In this document: piece by piece, positions 8,100 to 15,997 of the stretch | Numbering within the stretch: the stretch's first letter is position 1 | Layout of the letters: the number at the start of each line of letters is the position of its first letter | Assembly: GCF_030815415.1 (NCBI RefSeq) | Contig: NZ_JAUSWW010000001.1 | Coordinates: forward strand, 6,324,001 to 6,388,000 | Length of the DNA stretch: 64,000 nt | Direction: 5' to 3' | DNA from: Streptomyces canus | Lineage (GTDB): Bacteria; Actinomycetota; Actinomycetes; Streptomycetales; Streptomycetaceae | Position numbers and translations under genes: made by a program | The notes under the pieces: generated by a model | Seen by the model: only the letters and a program-made list of their open reading frames with translations | The model's database searches: none | What the model was told of the DNA's origin: nothing

Positions 8100-9418
8100 T
8101 GGTCCAGGTTGTTGTCGATGGTCTTCACGGCGTTGTCCCAGGCATCCTTGGCGGACTTGCCCTGGGTCACCAGGATGACGCCGTTGTCGGTCAGACCCTG
8201 CTGGATGATCTGGTCCTTCGGGCCGATCGTCTGGACCGGGATGTTCTTGGCGGCCTCGGCGAAGATCGTGCCGATCGGCGCGTCACCGGTCATGTCGTTC
8301 TTGGCGCTCGTCACCTCGGTCGACTCGTACGCGGCCGGGGTGCTCGGGAAGCTGCCCTGGACGCCGAAGAGCTTGGCCTGCTGAGCGGGTGCGGTCAGCC
8401 AGGCGGCCAGCTTCGCGGCCTCCTCGGTGTTCTTGCCGGACTTGGGCACGGTCAGGAAGGACCCGCCCCAGTTGCCGGACTTCGGCGCCTGGGCGATGTC
8501 CCACTTGCCGGCCGCGTCGGGCTTCGACTTGCCCTTGATGTAACCGAGCATCCACGGCGGGCAGGACATCGCGGCGAACTTGCTGTTGGCGATCGTGGTG
8601 TCCCACGCCGGCTGGAACTGCGTCTGGTTGCCGATCAGTCCGTCCTCGGCGGCCTGGGCCGTGAGGTCGAAGGCGTTCTTGACGGCCGGGTTCGTCTTGT
8701 AGATGACCTTGCCGGAAGCGTCGTAGAACCGCTCCTTCTCACCGCTGACGATCGCCTGCAGCAGACCGCCGGGGGAGTCCAGGAAGGTGGTGCCCTTGGG
8801 GCCCTTCGCCTTGTACTGCTTGCCGACGTCGACGAGCTTGTTCCAGTCACCGGCCCACAGCTTGCCGACCTCCTCACGGTCGGTGGGCAGACCGGCCGCC
8901 TTGAACAGGTCGGTGCGGTAGCAGATGGCCATCGGGCCGATGTCGGTGCCGACACCGATGGTCGCGCCGTCCTTGGTGGTGGCCTGCTCCCACTTCCACT
9001 CCAGGTAGTCGCTCTTCTTGCCGTACTTCGACAGGTCGAGCAGCTTGTCGGACTGGGTTCCGACGATCTCGGCGATGTTGCCGACCTCGACCATCTGGAT
9101 GTCCTGGAGACCACTGTTGGTGGTGAGGTGGTTGATCAGCGCCGGGTAGTAGTTCTCGTTGCGCTCGACGACGGTCTGCTGGATGTCGACGTCCGGGTGG
9201 AGCTTCTCGTACTCCTTGTACAGGCCGGACTCCTCGAAGCCGGCGGTGCCGAAGAGGCCGAGCGTGATCTTGGTCTTGCCGCCGCCGCCCCCGGACGACG
9301 AACCTCCCTCGTCGTCCTTACCGTCGTCGGCACAGCCGGCCAGCAGCCCGGCGCCCAGCGACGCTACGGCCGCGAGGACCACCACCCTGCGACGGGCGGT
9401 TCGGGTACGTGCTCGCAT
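8096..9418 (-). CDS. cebE: Cello-oligosaccharide-binding lipoprotein of an ABC importer
   Basis: The 440-residue solute-binding protein has a basic n-region (MRARTRTARRR), a hydrophobic stretch and the lipobox LLAGC, so it is anchored outside the membrane by lipidated Cys29. A Gly/Ser linker precedes a bacterial extracellular family 1 fold (LFGTAGFEE...; VVERNENYYP). ATG 9418 is preceded by a strong GGAGGA. It is the first gene of the cebEFG-bglC unit, divergent from cebR. The assignment to cellobiose/cellotriose rests on the whole arrangement (CebR box, permeases, GH1 enzyme) rather than on ligand-contact residues. Confidence 0.9.
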   Translation of the reverse strand: MRARTRTARRRVVVLAAVASLGAGLLAGCADDGKDDEGGSSSGGGGGKTKITLGLFGTAGFEESGLYKEYEKLHPDVDIQQTVVERNENYYPALINHLTTNSGLQDIQMVEVGNIAEIVGTQSDKLLDLSKYGKKSDYLEWKWEQATTKDGATIGVGTDIGPMAICYRTDLFKAAGLPTDREEVGKLWAGDWNKLVDVGKQYKAKGPKGTTFLDSPGGLLQAIVSGEKERFYDASGKVIYKTNPAVKNAFDLTAQAAEDGLIGNQTQFQPAWDTTIANSKFAAMSCPPWMLGYIKGKSKPDAAGKWDIAQAPKSGNWGGSFLTVPKSGKNTEEAAKLAAWLTAPAQQAKLFGVQGSFPSTPAAYESTEVTSAKNDMTGDAPIGTIFAEAAKNIPVQTIGPKDQIIQQGLTDNGVILVTQGKSAKDAWDNAVKTIDNNLDQ

Positions 9419-9810
9419 TGAGTCCTCCTGTTGCCCTGACGTGCCGACCCCCCGGCCAACTGCATTGTTGGGCCCGTTAGTTCTCGCGGCGGCTCGGGCG
9501 GGGAACGTGCGGGATGTGTATGTGTCAGGTACTGTGGGAGCGCTCCCATCAGTGATGAGTTGAAGAGTCGTCGGTCTTGGCGGGGGTGTCAAGGGAGTCG
9601 GCGAGGAGATATGTCTTCAGTTATCGGCCTGTTAACTAACTCGGGGGTCGGAGACCGGCCGACCCTTTTCGGCCTGCCCGGCATGTGAGGACGAGGCCCT
9701 CCGGGCCGACGCGGAGCTCTGGGGACGGTAGCCCCCAGGGACGCTCACTGTGATGGACGGGACTGTTACATTCCAGGCCAGCGTCCACATACGGCGGGAA
9801 GGCGGAGCCC
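9419..9810. promoter_or_regulatory. cebE-cebR divergent control region
   Basis: This gap of 392 bp has no open frame of coding character. It holds the CebR-type palindrome at 9535-9548, about 117 bp from the cebE start and 262 bp from the cebR start. No clear sigma-70-type boxes could be chosen with confidence. The rest is unremarkable. Confidence 0.6.
9535..9548. promoter_or_regulatory. CebR operator, perfect 14-bp palindrome
   Basis: TGGGAGCGCTCCCA is an exact palindrome and equals the CebR-box sequence known from Streptomyces cellulose-utilisation genes. It lies upstream of cebE. Cellobiose/cellotriose would release CebR and induce the importer. Confidence 0.88.
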
Positions 9811-10866
9811 ATGGCAACCCACGGAGCGCGTGGCCGGAGCGGTGGCCGGCCGACCCTCGAAGAGGTGGCCGCGCGTGCCGGAGTCGGCCGCGGCACGGTC
9901 TCCCGGGTGATCAACGGCTCGCCCCGGGTCAGTGACGCGACCCGCGCGGCGGTGGAGGCGGCGGTCGCGGAGCTCGGCTACGTCCCGAACACGGCGGCGC
10001 GCGCCCTGGCGGCCAACCGGACGGACGCGATCGCGTTGGTCGTCCCCGAGCCGGAGACCCGGTTCTTCGCCGAACCGTACTTCTCGGACATGCTGAAGGG
10101 CGTCGCGGCCGAGCTCTCCGACACGGAGATGCAGCTGCTGCTGATTTTCGCGGGCAACGACCGTGAAAGGCAGCGGCTGGCCCAGTACTTGGCGGCGCAC
10201 CGCGTGGACGGGGTGCTGCTGGTCTCGGTGCACGCGGACGACCCGCTGCCGGATCTGCTGGCCCAGCTGGAGATACCGTCGGTGATCAGCGGCCCGCGCT
10301 CGGCCGCGGAATCGCTCCCCTCGGTGGACTCGGACAACTACGGCGGCGCCCGGCAGGCGGTGGAACACCTGTTGTCCCGCGGTCGCACCCGCATAGCGCA
10401 CATCACCGGACGCCTCGATGTGTACGGTGCCCAGCGCCGTATCGACGGTTACCGGGACGCGCTGCGCGAGGCGGGCCTGGAGGCGAACGGGAACCTGATC
10501 GAAGCGGGTGACTTCTCGGAGGAGGGCGGCACCCGCGCGATGGCCGCGCTGCTGTCCCGCGTTCCCGACCTGGACGCGGTCTTCGCCGCCTCGGACGTCA
10601 CGGCCGCCGGCGCCCGCCAGGCACTGCGCGAGGCGGGCCGCCGCATCCCCGACGACGTCGCCCTCGTCGGCTACGACGACTCCGCCATCGCCCGCCACAT
10701 GGACCCGCCCCTCACCAGCGTCCGCCAGCCCATCGCCGAGATGGGCCGCCACATGATCGACCTCCTCCTCACCGAGATCGCGGACCGCCGCCCGGCGGTG
10801 TCGCGGGGGCTGGAGAGACGGCAGGTGGTGCTGGCCACGGAGCTGGTGGAGCGTACGTCGTCGTAG
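9811..10866 (+). CDS. cebR: LacI-family repressor of cellobiose/cellotriose uptake
   Basis: The 351-residue protein has an N-terminal LacI helix-turn-helix at about 15-40 (TLEEVAARAGVGRGTVSRVI) with the hinge helix following. The periplasmic-binding-protein-like sensor domain covers about 70-345, ending in FAASDVTAAGA and VALVGYDD segments typical of the family. It is divergent from the ceb operon, and two LacI-type palindromes near cebE and bglC match known CebR boxes. Effector specificity is inferred from neighbours. Confidence 0.92.
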   Translation: MATHGARGRSGGRPTLEEVAARAGVGRGTVSRVINGSPRVSDATRAAVEAAVAELGYVPNTAARALAANRTDAIALVVPEPETRFFAEPYFSDMLKGVAAELSDTEMQLLLIFAGNDRERQRLAQYLAAHRVDGVLLVSVHADDPLPDLLAQLEIPSVISGPRSAAESLPSVDSDNYGGARQAVEHLLSRGRTRIAHITGRLDVYGAQRRIDGYRDALREAGLEANGNLIEAGDFSEEGGTRAMAALLSRVPDLDAVFAASDVTAAGARQALREAGRRIPDDVALVGYDDSAIARHMDPPLTSVRQPIAEMGRHMIDLLLTEIADRRPAVSRGLERRQVVLATELVERTSS

Positions 10867-10872
10867 GGCACC

Positions 10873-10905
10873 CGCCAACCCCGGGGGAACGCAAGGCGGT
10901 TGGCG
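10873..10905. terminator. Terminator between cebR and the acetyltransferase gene
   Basis: An 8-bp stem (CGCCAACC/GGTTGGCG) with a 17-nt loop lies between two convergent genes. Confidence 0.5.
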
Positions 10906-10912
10906 GTGCGCT

Positions 10913-11413
10913 TCAGTCGCTCAGTGACAGGCGCCAGACCGTCTCGCCGTCGTGTCGTTCGTCGGTGGGGAGCAGGCCCGCCGCTGTGGCGACCGCCGCC
11001 GACGCGGTGTGGGCGGGGTGGATGTGAGCGGTGACGGTCCGGACGTAATGGCGGACCAGCCAGGTCACCAGCCCCCGGGCCGCCTCCGAGGCCAGGCCCT
11101 GGCCCTGCCAGGGGGTGCCGACGATCCAGGCGATCTCTGCCTCGTGCTTCCCCGTGACCGTGGCCTGGACGGTGCCGATGAGGGTTTCGTCCGCGTGCCG
11201 GCGCAGGACCCAGTTGAGCCAGGAGACGGCCGGGTCGGGGGAACCGGTGACCAGACGTTCGTAGCGCGCTCTCAGCTCCTCGACGGTCAGGGGCGTTCCG
11301 CCGATGAAGGTGTGCAGGGCCGGGTCGGCGAGTACGGCCGACATCTCCCCGGCGTGGTCCACGCGCAGGGGGAGGAGGTCGAGACGGGCCGTGCGGATGA
11401 GTTCGGTGTGCAC
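10913..11413 (-). CDS. GNAT-family N-acetyltransferase, RimJ/RimL-like
   Basis: The 166-residue cytoplasmic protein has the acetyltransferase_3 layout. It starts with a substrate strand (ELIRTARLDLLPL). The acetyl-CoA-binding region is at about 100-130 (IVGTPWQGQGLASEAARGLVTWL), where the Q/R-x-x-G-x-G/A signature appears as QGQGLA. The substrate is unknown; relatives acetylate ribosomal protein N-termini or small amines. It lies directly downstream of tRNA-His but is separated from it by a strong hairpin, so it probably has its own promoter or depends on read-through. Confidence 0.8.
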   Translation of the reverse strand: MHTELIRTARLDLLPLRVDHAGEMSAVLADPALHTFIGGTPLTVEELRARYERLVTGSPDPAVSWLNWVLRRHADETLIGTVQATVTGKHEAEIAWIVGTPWQGQGLASEAARGLVTWLVRHYVRTVTAHIHPAHTASAAVATAAGLLPTDERHDGETVWRLSLSD

Positions 11414-11434
11414 GTGGACTCCCGGGAAAACGAA

Positions 11435-11472
11435 ATCAGCCGGTGACCTCTATATCGAGGTCACCGGCTGAT
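11435..11472 (-). terminator. Strong hairpin terminator after tRNA-His
   Basis: Perfect 16-bp arms (11435-11450 and 11457-11472, core AGCCGGTGACCTC) enclose a 6-nt loop TATATC. The hairpin begins 8 nt beyond the tRNA 3' end. It has no T-run. Confidence 0.85.
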
Positions 11473-11479
11473 GACTCAG

Positions 11480-11553
11480 GGTGAGTGACGGGACTTGAAC
11501 CCGCGACTTCCTGGACCACAACCAGGTGCTCTACCAGCTGAGCTACACCCACC
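11480..11553 (-). tRNA. tRNA-His (anticodon GTG)
   Basis: The minus-strand sequence folds as a cloverleaf. The acceptor arm is GTGGGTG paired with CACTCAC. The D-arm contains AGCTCAGCTGGTAGAGC, the anticodon stem-loop has GTG in its loop, and the T-arm contains GGGTTCAAGTCCC. An extra 5' G opposite discriminator C73 marks a histidine tRNA. The CCA end is not encoded. Confidence 0.96.
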
Positions 11554-11668
11554 ACGACCGGCTTTACTGCTTTCAGGTTTCCCTGACCGGCCGAGAAAAA
11601 GTGTACAGGGTCCGAAGGGGTGCTCGTGCACGCCTTTTACGGCGCCCCTTCGACGGCCCCTGACGCAC

Positions 11669-12271
11669 TTACTGAGCGGGCAGGACGTACTTCGCGGCGA
11701 TCGTCTTGGCGGTGTCCGAGTCGGGGCCGGGCTGCGGCACGAACACGGCCTCACGGTAGTAGCGCAGCTCCGCGATGGACTCGCGGATGTCGGCGAGCGC
11801 GCGGTGGTTGCCGTTCTTCTCGGGGCTGTTGAAGTAGGCCCGGGGGTACCAGCGCCGGGCCAGCTCCTTCACCGAGGAGACGTCGACGATCCGGTAGTGG
11901 AGGTAGTCCTCCAGCGTCGGCATGTCCCGGAGCAGGAAGCCGCGGTCGGTGCCCACGGAGTTGCCGCACAGGGGGGCCTTGCCGGCCTCCTTGACGTGTT
12001 CCCGGATGTAGGAGAGGACCTGCTCCTCGGCCTCGGCCAGCGTCGTGCCGCCGGCGAGCTCGTCGAGGAGCCCGGACGCGGTGTGCATCTGACGCACCAC
12101 CTCCGGCATCGTCTCCAGCGCCCGGTCCGGCGGTCGGATGACGATGTCCACTCCTTCGCCGAGTACGTTCAGCTCGGAGTCGGTGACGAGGGCGGCAACC
12201 TCGATGAGCGCGTCGTCGGACAGCGAGAGGCCGGTCATCTCGCAGTCGATCCACACCATGCGATCGTTCAT
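11669..12271 (-). CDS. orn: Oligoribonuclease (3'-5' exoribonuclease for short oligomers)
   Basis: The 200-residue enzyme degrades 2-5 nt RNA fragments, including pGpG from c-di-GMP turnover, to mononucleotides. The DEDDh residues are visible: D9 and E11 (WIDCEMTG), D109 (GNSVGTDRGF), H156 and D161 (HRALADIRES). Length is normal for the family. It is downstream of adpA on the same strand with a strong terminator between them, the arrangement known in S. coelicolor and S. griseus, where ornA affects development. The start ATG at 12271 is the only one that includes the first active-site strand. Confidence 0.96.
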   Translation of the reverse strand: MNDRMVWIDCEMTGLSLSDDALIEVAALVTDSELNVLGEGVDIVIRPPDRALETMPEVVRQMHTASGLLDELAGGTTLAEAEEQVLSYIREHVKEAGKAPLCGNSVGTDRGFLLRDMPTLEDYLHYRIVDVSSVKELARRWYPRAYFNSPEKNGNHRALADIRESIAELRYYREAVFVPQPGPDSDTAKTIAAKYVLPAQ

Positions 12272-12338
12272 GCGACCACCCTAAAGCTGACGTCGCCTTT
12301 TAGGGGCCCGGCGGTGCGGCGGACCTGAGCGCACGCCC

Positions 12339-12379
12339 GAACGCCGGGCGGGATGAGTCGGTCATCCCGCCCGGCGTTC
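12339..12379 (-). terminator. Terminator after adpA
   Basis: Two perfect complementary 18-nt arms (GAACGCCGGGCGGGATGA and its complement) enclose a 5-nt loop 11 bp beyond the adpA stop. Confidence 0.9.
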
Positions 12380-12389
12380 CGGTACGTCG

Positions 12390-13583
12390 TTACGATCCGC
12401 TGCGCTGTCCCGGCAGGCTCGCCGACAGCTGGGTCGCCGGGCCCATCGAGCTCGCCGCCGCCGTACGCCGGGTCTGGAGCGGGACCGGGCCGCCCTCCGG
12501 ATGGAGAACGGGTGCCGGGCCCACTGGGCCCGCCGCTCCGTCGCTCTCGGCCGGCCTGTCGCTCTGCGGACGCCGCGCCCGGTACGCCGCGCGGTACGCC
12601 GCCGGCGACGAGCCCAGCTGACGGCGGAAGTGCCCGCGCAGCGCCACCGGCGAACGGAAGCCGCAGCGCCCCGCGACCTCGTCCACCGAGTAGTCCGACG
12701 TCTCCAGCAGCCGCTGCGCCTGGAGCACCCGCTGGGTGATCAGCCACTGCAGCGGCGCACTGCCGGTGAGCGAGCGGAAGCGGCGGTCGAACGTCCGGCG
12801 GCTCATGTAGGCGCGCGCGGCGAGCGTCTCCACGTCGAACTGCTCGTGGAGGTGCTCCAGCGCCCAGGCGACGACCTCGGCGAGCGGGTCGGCGCCGATC
12901 TCCTCAGGTAAAGACCTGTCGAGATAGCGCTCCTGACCGCCGGATCGGCGCGGCGGGACCACCAGACGCCGGGCCAGCGCGCCCGCCGCCTCGTTGCCGT
13001 GGTCCGTCCGCACGATGTGGAGACAGAGATCGATTCCGGCCGCCGTACCGGCTGATGTCAGTACGTCGCCGTCGTCGACGAACAGTTCGCGTGGATCCAC
13101 GTGCACCGACGGATAGCGCTTGGCCAGCGTCGGTGCGTACATCCAGTGTGTTGTCGCGGGGCGGCCGTCCAGCAGGCCCGCCGCCGCCAGGACGAAGGCG
13201 CCCGTGCACAGCCCGACGATGCGGGCGCCCTCTTCGTGCGCCCGGCGCAGTGCGTCGAGCGCGTCCTCCGGCGGTGGCGAGGTGATCGAACGCCAGGCCG
13301 GCACGACGACCGTGCCTGCCCGTGAGATCGCCTCCAGGCCATGTGGCGCGGTGAGTTCCAGGCCCCCTGTGGTCCGCAGCGGGCCTTCCTCGCCGCCGCA
13401 CACCAATAGGCGGTAGCGCGGCACGCCGGCGTCCTGGCGGTCAATCCCGAACACCGACAGCGGTATGGAACTCTCGAAGATGGGGCCGCCGCTGAACAGC
13501 AGCACCGCGACGATCTCCTTGCGGCGTCGCCCGGAAAGCTTCCGGGCCGCGGCTTCCGGCGCGGCAGTGGAGTCGTGGCTCAT
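12390..13583 (-). CDS. adpA: AraC/XylS-family master regulator of development and secondary metabolism
   Basis: The 397-residue protein has a DJ-1/PfpI-like dimerisation domain at about 24-210, with the nucleophile-elbow-like segment VGLCTGAF around C126. A two-helix-turn-helix AraC DNA-binding domain at about 240-335 includes TFDRRFRSLTGSAPLQWL and the second recognition motif GFRSPVALRGHFRRQLG. The C-terminal 60 residues are Ser/Pro/Gly-rich and variable. Codon 225 is TTA, so full translation requires the bldA leucine tRNA, the classic link between AdpA and bldA. The gene lies next to ornA, as in other Streptomyces. A long upstream gap of 377 bp holds AdpA-box-like sequences, consistent with autoregulation. 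Confidence 0.97.
   Translation of the reverse strand: MSHDSTAAPEAAARKLSGRRRKEIVAVLLFSGGPIFESSIPLSVFGIDRQDAGVPRYRLLVCGGEEGPLRTTGGLELTAPHGLEAISRAGTVVVPAWRSITSPPPEDALDALRRAHEEGARIVGLCTGAFVLAAAGLLDGRPATTHWMYAPTLAKRYPSVHVDPRELFVDDGDVLTSAGTAAGIDLCLHIVRTDHGNEAAGALARRLVVPPRRSGGQERYLDRSLPEEIGADPLAEVVAWALEHLHEQFDVETLAARAYMSRRTFDRRFRSLTGSAPLQWLITQRVLQAQRLLETSDYSVDEVAGRCGFRSPVALRGHFRRQLGSSPAAYRAAYRARRPQSDRPAESDGAAGPVGPAPVLHPEGGPVPLQTRRTAAASSMGPATQLSASLPGQRSGS
12909..12911 (-). promoter_or_regulatory. In-frame TTA codon (Leu225) in adpA
   Basis: The codon between Ser224 and Pro226 is TTA on the minus strand. It falls in the linker between the DJ-1-like domain and the AraC domain. In Streptomyces TTA is read only by the bldA tRNA, so translation is restricted to late growth. 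Confidence 0.95.
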
Positions 13584-13960
13584 ACTGCTAAGCCCCCCTC
13601 GGTGGTCGCGGCTCCTCGGTTGTGTCGCTCCTGCACGTTTCCCCTCGGTCCTGCACGAGTCCCCCGCCGTAAGACGTCAAGATCGAATCTACTGTGTCCA
13701 ATGGTGCCGGGGTGACCAGTTCGGCAACCGGCACATTGTCGACATGGCAACTTGGCGTGAAGCATTCGATCACGAAGCGTTGCACTCGCGGGCCGTGCAG
13801 GGAAGTGCGCCTCGTCGTAGTGGCCAATCCACGTAGGGTGCGGGGGGCCCTGGAGACCCTTTCCGTGCAGGTCGAACGGGGGGTGGGGGGTAGTGGCGGC
13901 AACGGATGCGCGGTGGCCGGAAGTTGGCTGAAAAGATACGGGTCCGTGCACGGAAACCGG
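13584..13960. promoter_or_regulatory. adpA upstream control region
   Basis: This is 377 bp without a convincing gene; GC is locally lower and GC3 bias is lost in all frames. TGGCGTGAAG (13753-13762) and TGGCCGGAAG (13914-13923) each match 9 of 10 positions of the AdpA consensus TGGCSNGWWY. That fits the known self-control of adpA but needs binding data. No other motif is clear. Confidence 0.5.
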
Positions 13961-14266
13961 TCAAGCGCCCGGTGAGTTTCCCCCAGTGTGACGACCGCCT
14001 CGATGGGTCCCGCTTCCGGTCCTGTGATGACGGCCACGATGGGGCGCGCGTTCCTCGGCGAGCAGCCGGGCCGCACCGCGCTCGGACTGGCGCAGCAGGA
14101 TCCGGCAGGCGGCCGTGACGGCGGCCAGACCGAGGGCCGTGCCCGCCGCGCCGGCGAGCGAGGTGCCGTACCAGAGAAGGACCACGGGGACGAGTACGCA
14201 GCTGAACACCGCCCAGCGGACCACGTCCGTGGCGGAGTCCTCGGAGGGGGGTCGGTGTCCGGACAT
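13961..14266 (-). CDS. Small membrane protein of unknown function, possible frameshift near its end
   Basis: The open frame encodes 101 residues. Residues 17-55 contain two hydrophobic helices (VVRWAVFSCVLVPVVLLWYG and GTALGLAAVTAACRILL). After residue about 75 the sequence turns His/Arg/Gly-rich and loses GC3 bias. The neighbouring frame then reads PIVAVITGPEAGPIEAVVTL with strong bias, which suggests a one-base slip in the CCCC run (complement at 14041-14044). The true C-terminus is therefore uncertain. The gene is upstream of adpA on the same strand. No function can be given. Confidence 0.55.
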   Translation of the reverse strand: MSGHRPPSEDSATDVVRWAVFSCVLVPVVLLWYGTSLAGAAGTALGLAAVTAACRILLRQSERGAARLLAEERAPHRGRHHRTGSGTHRGGRHTGGNSPGA

Positions 14267-14574
14267 GCGTTGCTCCCTGGGGCGTGACTGCCGGGTTCAA
14301 CGCGTGTTCGAGCGGTCGGTCACTGCGCGTACGGCCGTCAGGACCCACGGCGGCGTGAATCCTGTGCAAACCGCCTGTACAGCGCAGCAACCATTGCGTT
14401 ACGGGCGCCCCTCGTGCATGCTCCCTGGAACCCCCACCGACCGTGCGCGGGATCTGGGCTAAGGAGGCGTGCCGCCGTACCCTTGGGGGTATGGGGTTGG
14501 GAAGATGATTCCCGGACACAGCTCCGCCGCACACTGTCGTCCCTCCCAAAAAGGATCACAACGCCGAGACAGCC
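14267..14574. promoter_or_regulatory. Divergent promoter region between small membrane protein and universal stress protein genes
   Basis: This 308-bp gap serves two divergent genes and has no coding character. A near-palindrome GTACCCTTGGGGGTAT at 14477-14492 lies about 80 bp before the stress-protein start and could be a regulator site. No clear ribosome binding site precedes the ATG at 14575. Confidence 0.4.
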
Positions 14575-15102
14575 ATGGCCGGTCACGAATTCTTTGAACC
14601 CGCGGACCGCAAGCGGCCCGTCGCCGACCCCACGGCGGCCGAGCCCCTGGCGGCGGAAGAGCCACGTCATTCCTGCGACCCCGCCTTCAAGCACGGCGTA
14701 GTGGTCGGTTTCGACGGCTCCACGTCCAGTGAGCGCGCGCTCGCGTACTCCATCGGCATGGCCCATCGCTCCGGCTCGGGCCTGATCATCGTCCACGTCG
14801 CCAACCGGCTGCCCACGACCGTGTGGGCCGGCTGCGAGCCGCCGGTCTTCGTCGACGTGCCGGACCATCGCACCGAGGTGCTCGGACTCGAGCTCGCCTG
14901 TGCGGACTATCTCGCCGAGGTGCCGTGGATCCTCGTCGAGCGGGGCGGCGACATCTGCCATGAACTCGAAGAGGTCGGGCGCGAGTACGAGGCGGACGCG
15001 ATCGTCGTCGGCTCCACGCACGGACTCGTCGGGCGGATCTTCGGGTCCGTCGCGGGGCGGCTCGCGAAGCGTGCGAAGCGTCCTGTCGTCGTGATTCCGT
15101 AA
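14575..15102 (+). CDS. Universal stress protein (UspA family), single domain
   Basis: The 175-residue cytoplasmic protein has an acidic, Pro/Ala-rich lead of about 38 residues, then one Usp fold. Strand 1 is GVVVGFDGSTSSERAL at about 41-56. The nucleotide-binding signature is near the end (VVGSTHGLVGRIFGSVAGRLAKRAKRP), matching G-2x-G-9x-G-(S/T) of the ATP-binding subclass. The role is stress or energy sensing; no partner can be assigned from context. The downstream YaaH-like gene is 161 bp away, so co-transcription is uncertain. Confidence 0.88.
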   Translation: MAGHEFFEPADRKRPVADPTAAEPLAAEEPRHSCDPAFKHGVVVGFDGSTSSERALAYSIGMAHRSGSGLIIVHVANRLPTTVWAGCEPPVFVDVPDHRTEVLGLELACADYLAEVPWILVERGGDICHELEEVGREYEADAIVVGSTHGLVGRIFGSVAGRLAKRAKRPVVVIP

Positions 15103-15263
15103 CTCGTCGTCGTCCCTGGTGGGATGCGCCGGAGGAACAGTCCCTCGCCCTTTCGAACTCCCTTGTGCAGCGCATAAATCTACTCGCGCGTAGAGGTGTT
15201 TGTGCCCTTGTGAAGGGCATATATCGCACATCGCGCAACTGCACAGCATGAAGGGAGCCCGCC

Positions 15264-15821
15264 GTGGACAATGACGTCTCCGCGGGAGCAACCACCACCA
15301 TCGTCGGCCGACTCGCCCTCGGGATCACCCTCCTGGCGTTCGGCCTCGGCCACACCGACGTGATCGACGGCGTGACAGCCGCTGACGCGGTGTCAATCGC
15401 CCAGTACGTGGGCGGAATCGCCCTCTTCGTCGCGGGTCTCATGGCCTTCCGTGACCGTGACACCGCCAACGGCACGGCCTTCGCGGCGCTGGGTGCGCTG
15501 TGGTTCACATGGGCCGTCTCGGACGCCGGTTCCGCCAACGCGGCCGGGCTGTTCCTCACGCTCTTCGCCCTCGTGGCGCTGTCTCTCACCCTCGCGGGCG
15601 GGGACCAACTCGGGCAGGGGGCCTACGGGTTGTTCTTCGTGGCGCTGGTGCTCATGGCCATCGCCCAGTTCGCCGGCAACGACGGGCTCACCAAGGTGGG
15701 TGGATGGTTCGCCGTCGCCGCGGGTGCGGTGGCCTGGTACGCGGCGACCGCGGCGATGGCCCACTGGCCGACGGTGCTTCCGAAGCGGGCTGCAGGTCGG
15801 GGCGTGACGGCAACCGGCTAA
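15264..15821 (+). CDS. GPR1/FUN34/YaaH-type integral membrane protein, divergent
   Basis: The 185-residue protein is predicted to have six transmembrane helices: LALGITLLAFGLGH, VGGIALFVAGLMAF, FAALGALWFTWAV, AAGLFLTLFALVALSL, GLFFVALVLMAIAQF and a final one at about 150-170. The helix pattern and the ALGALWFTWAV segment fit acetate/succinate carriers of the SatP/GPR1 family. The N-terminal NPAPL motif of characterised members is absent, so transport function is not assured. A GAAGGGAG ribosome binding site supports the GTG start. Confidence 0.72.
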   Translation: MDNDVSAGATTTIVGRLALGITLLAFGLGHTDVIDGVTAADAVSIAQYVGGIALFVAGLMAFRDRDTANGTAFAALGALWFTWAVSDAGSANAAGLFLTLFALVALSLTLAGGDQLGQGAYGLFFVALVLMAIAQFAGNDGLTKVGGWFAVAAGAVAWYAATAAMAHWPTVLPKRAAGRGVTATG

Positions 15822-15860
15822 CGGGCAGCCGACGCCGGGGACTTGGGCGGCCCCGGCTGT

Positions 15861-15904
15861 GAAAACGGACCCCCGCGTGCGGTGGCACACGTGGGGGTCC
15901 GTTC
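15861..15904. terminator. Terminator with T-run on the minus strand
   Basis: AACGGACCCCC pairs with GGGGGTCCGTT across a partly paired loop. Read on the minus strand the hairpin ends in GTTTT, so it looks like an intrinsic terminator for RNA coming from the glmS side. It may also stop the YaaH-like gene. Confidence 0.8.
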
Positions 15905-15970
15905 ACCTCTTTGCGCCTAAACCGGCGCCGCTCTCGCGGAGGTGGTTGCTCGCCGTGAGGATTGCTCAAT
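15904..15970 (-). ncRNA. Candidate structured RNA element, copy A (3' of glmS)
   Basis: This minus-strand 67-nt element can fold into a three-way junction. P1 is CACCTC/GAGGTG, P2 is CGC-GAGA-GCG with a GNRA-like loop, and P3 is GCGCC-GGTTTA-GGCGC. It begins 27 nt beyond the glmS stop and is followed at once by an intrinsic-type terminator. A copy with about 61 of 67 positions identical occurs at 38413-38480. It may be a stand-alone small RNA or a 3'-UTR product of glmS. I do not recognise the family. Confidence 0.5.
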
Positions 15971-15997
15971 AATCCATTCCGCCGTCGCGGGGATTTA

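Noticed and set aside
11435..11553. tRNA-His plus hairpin as an integration (att) site of a mobile element
   Set aside because: No integrase, no direct repeat of the tRNA end and no atypical DNA nearby; the hairpin is a normal terminator.
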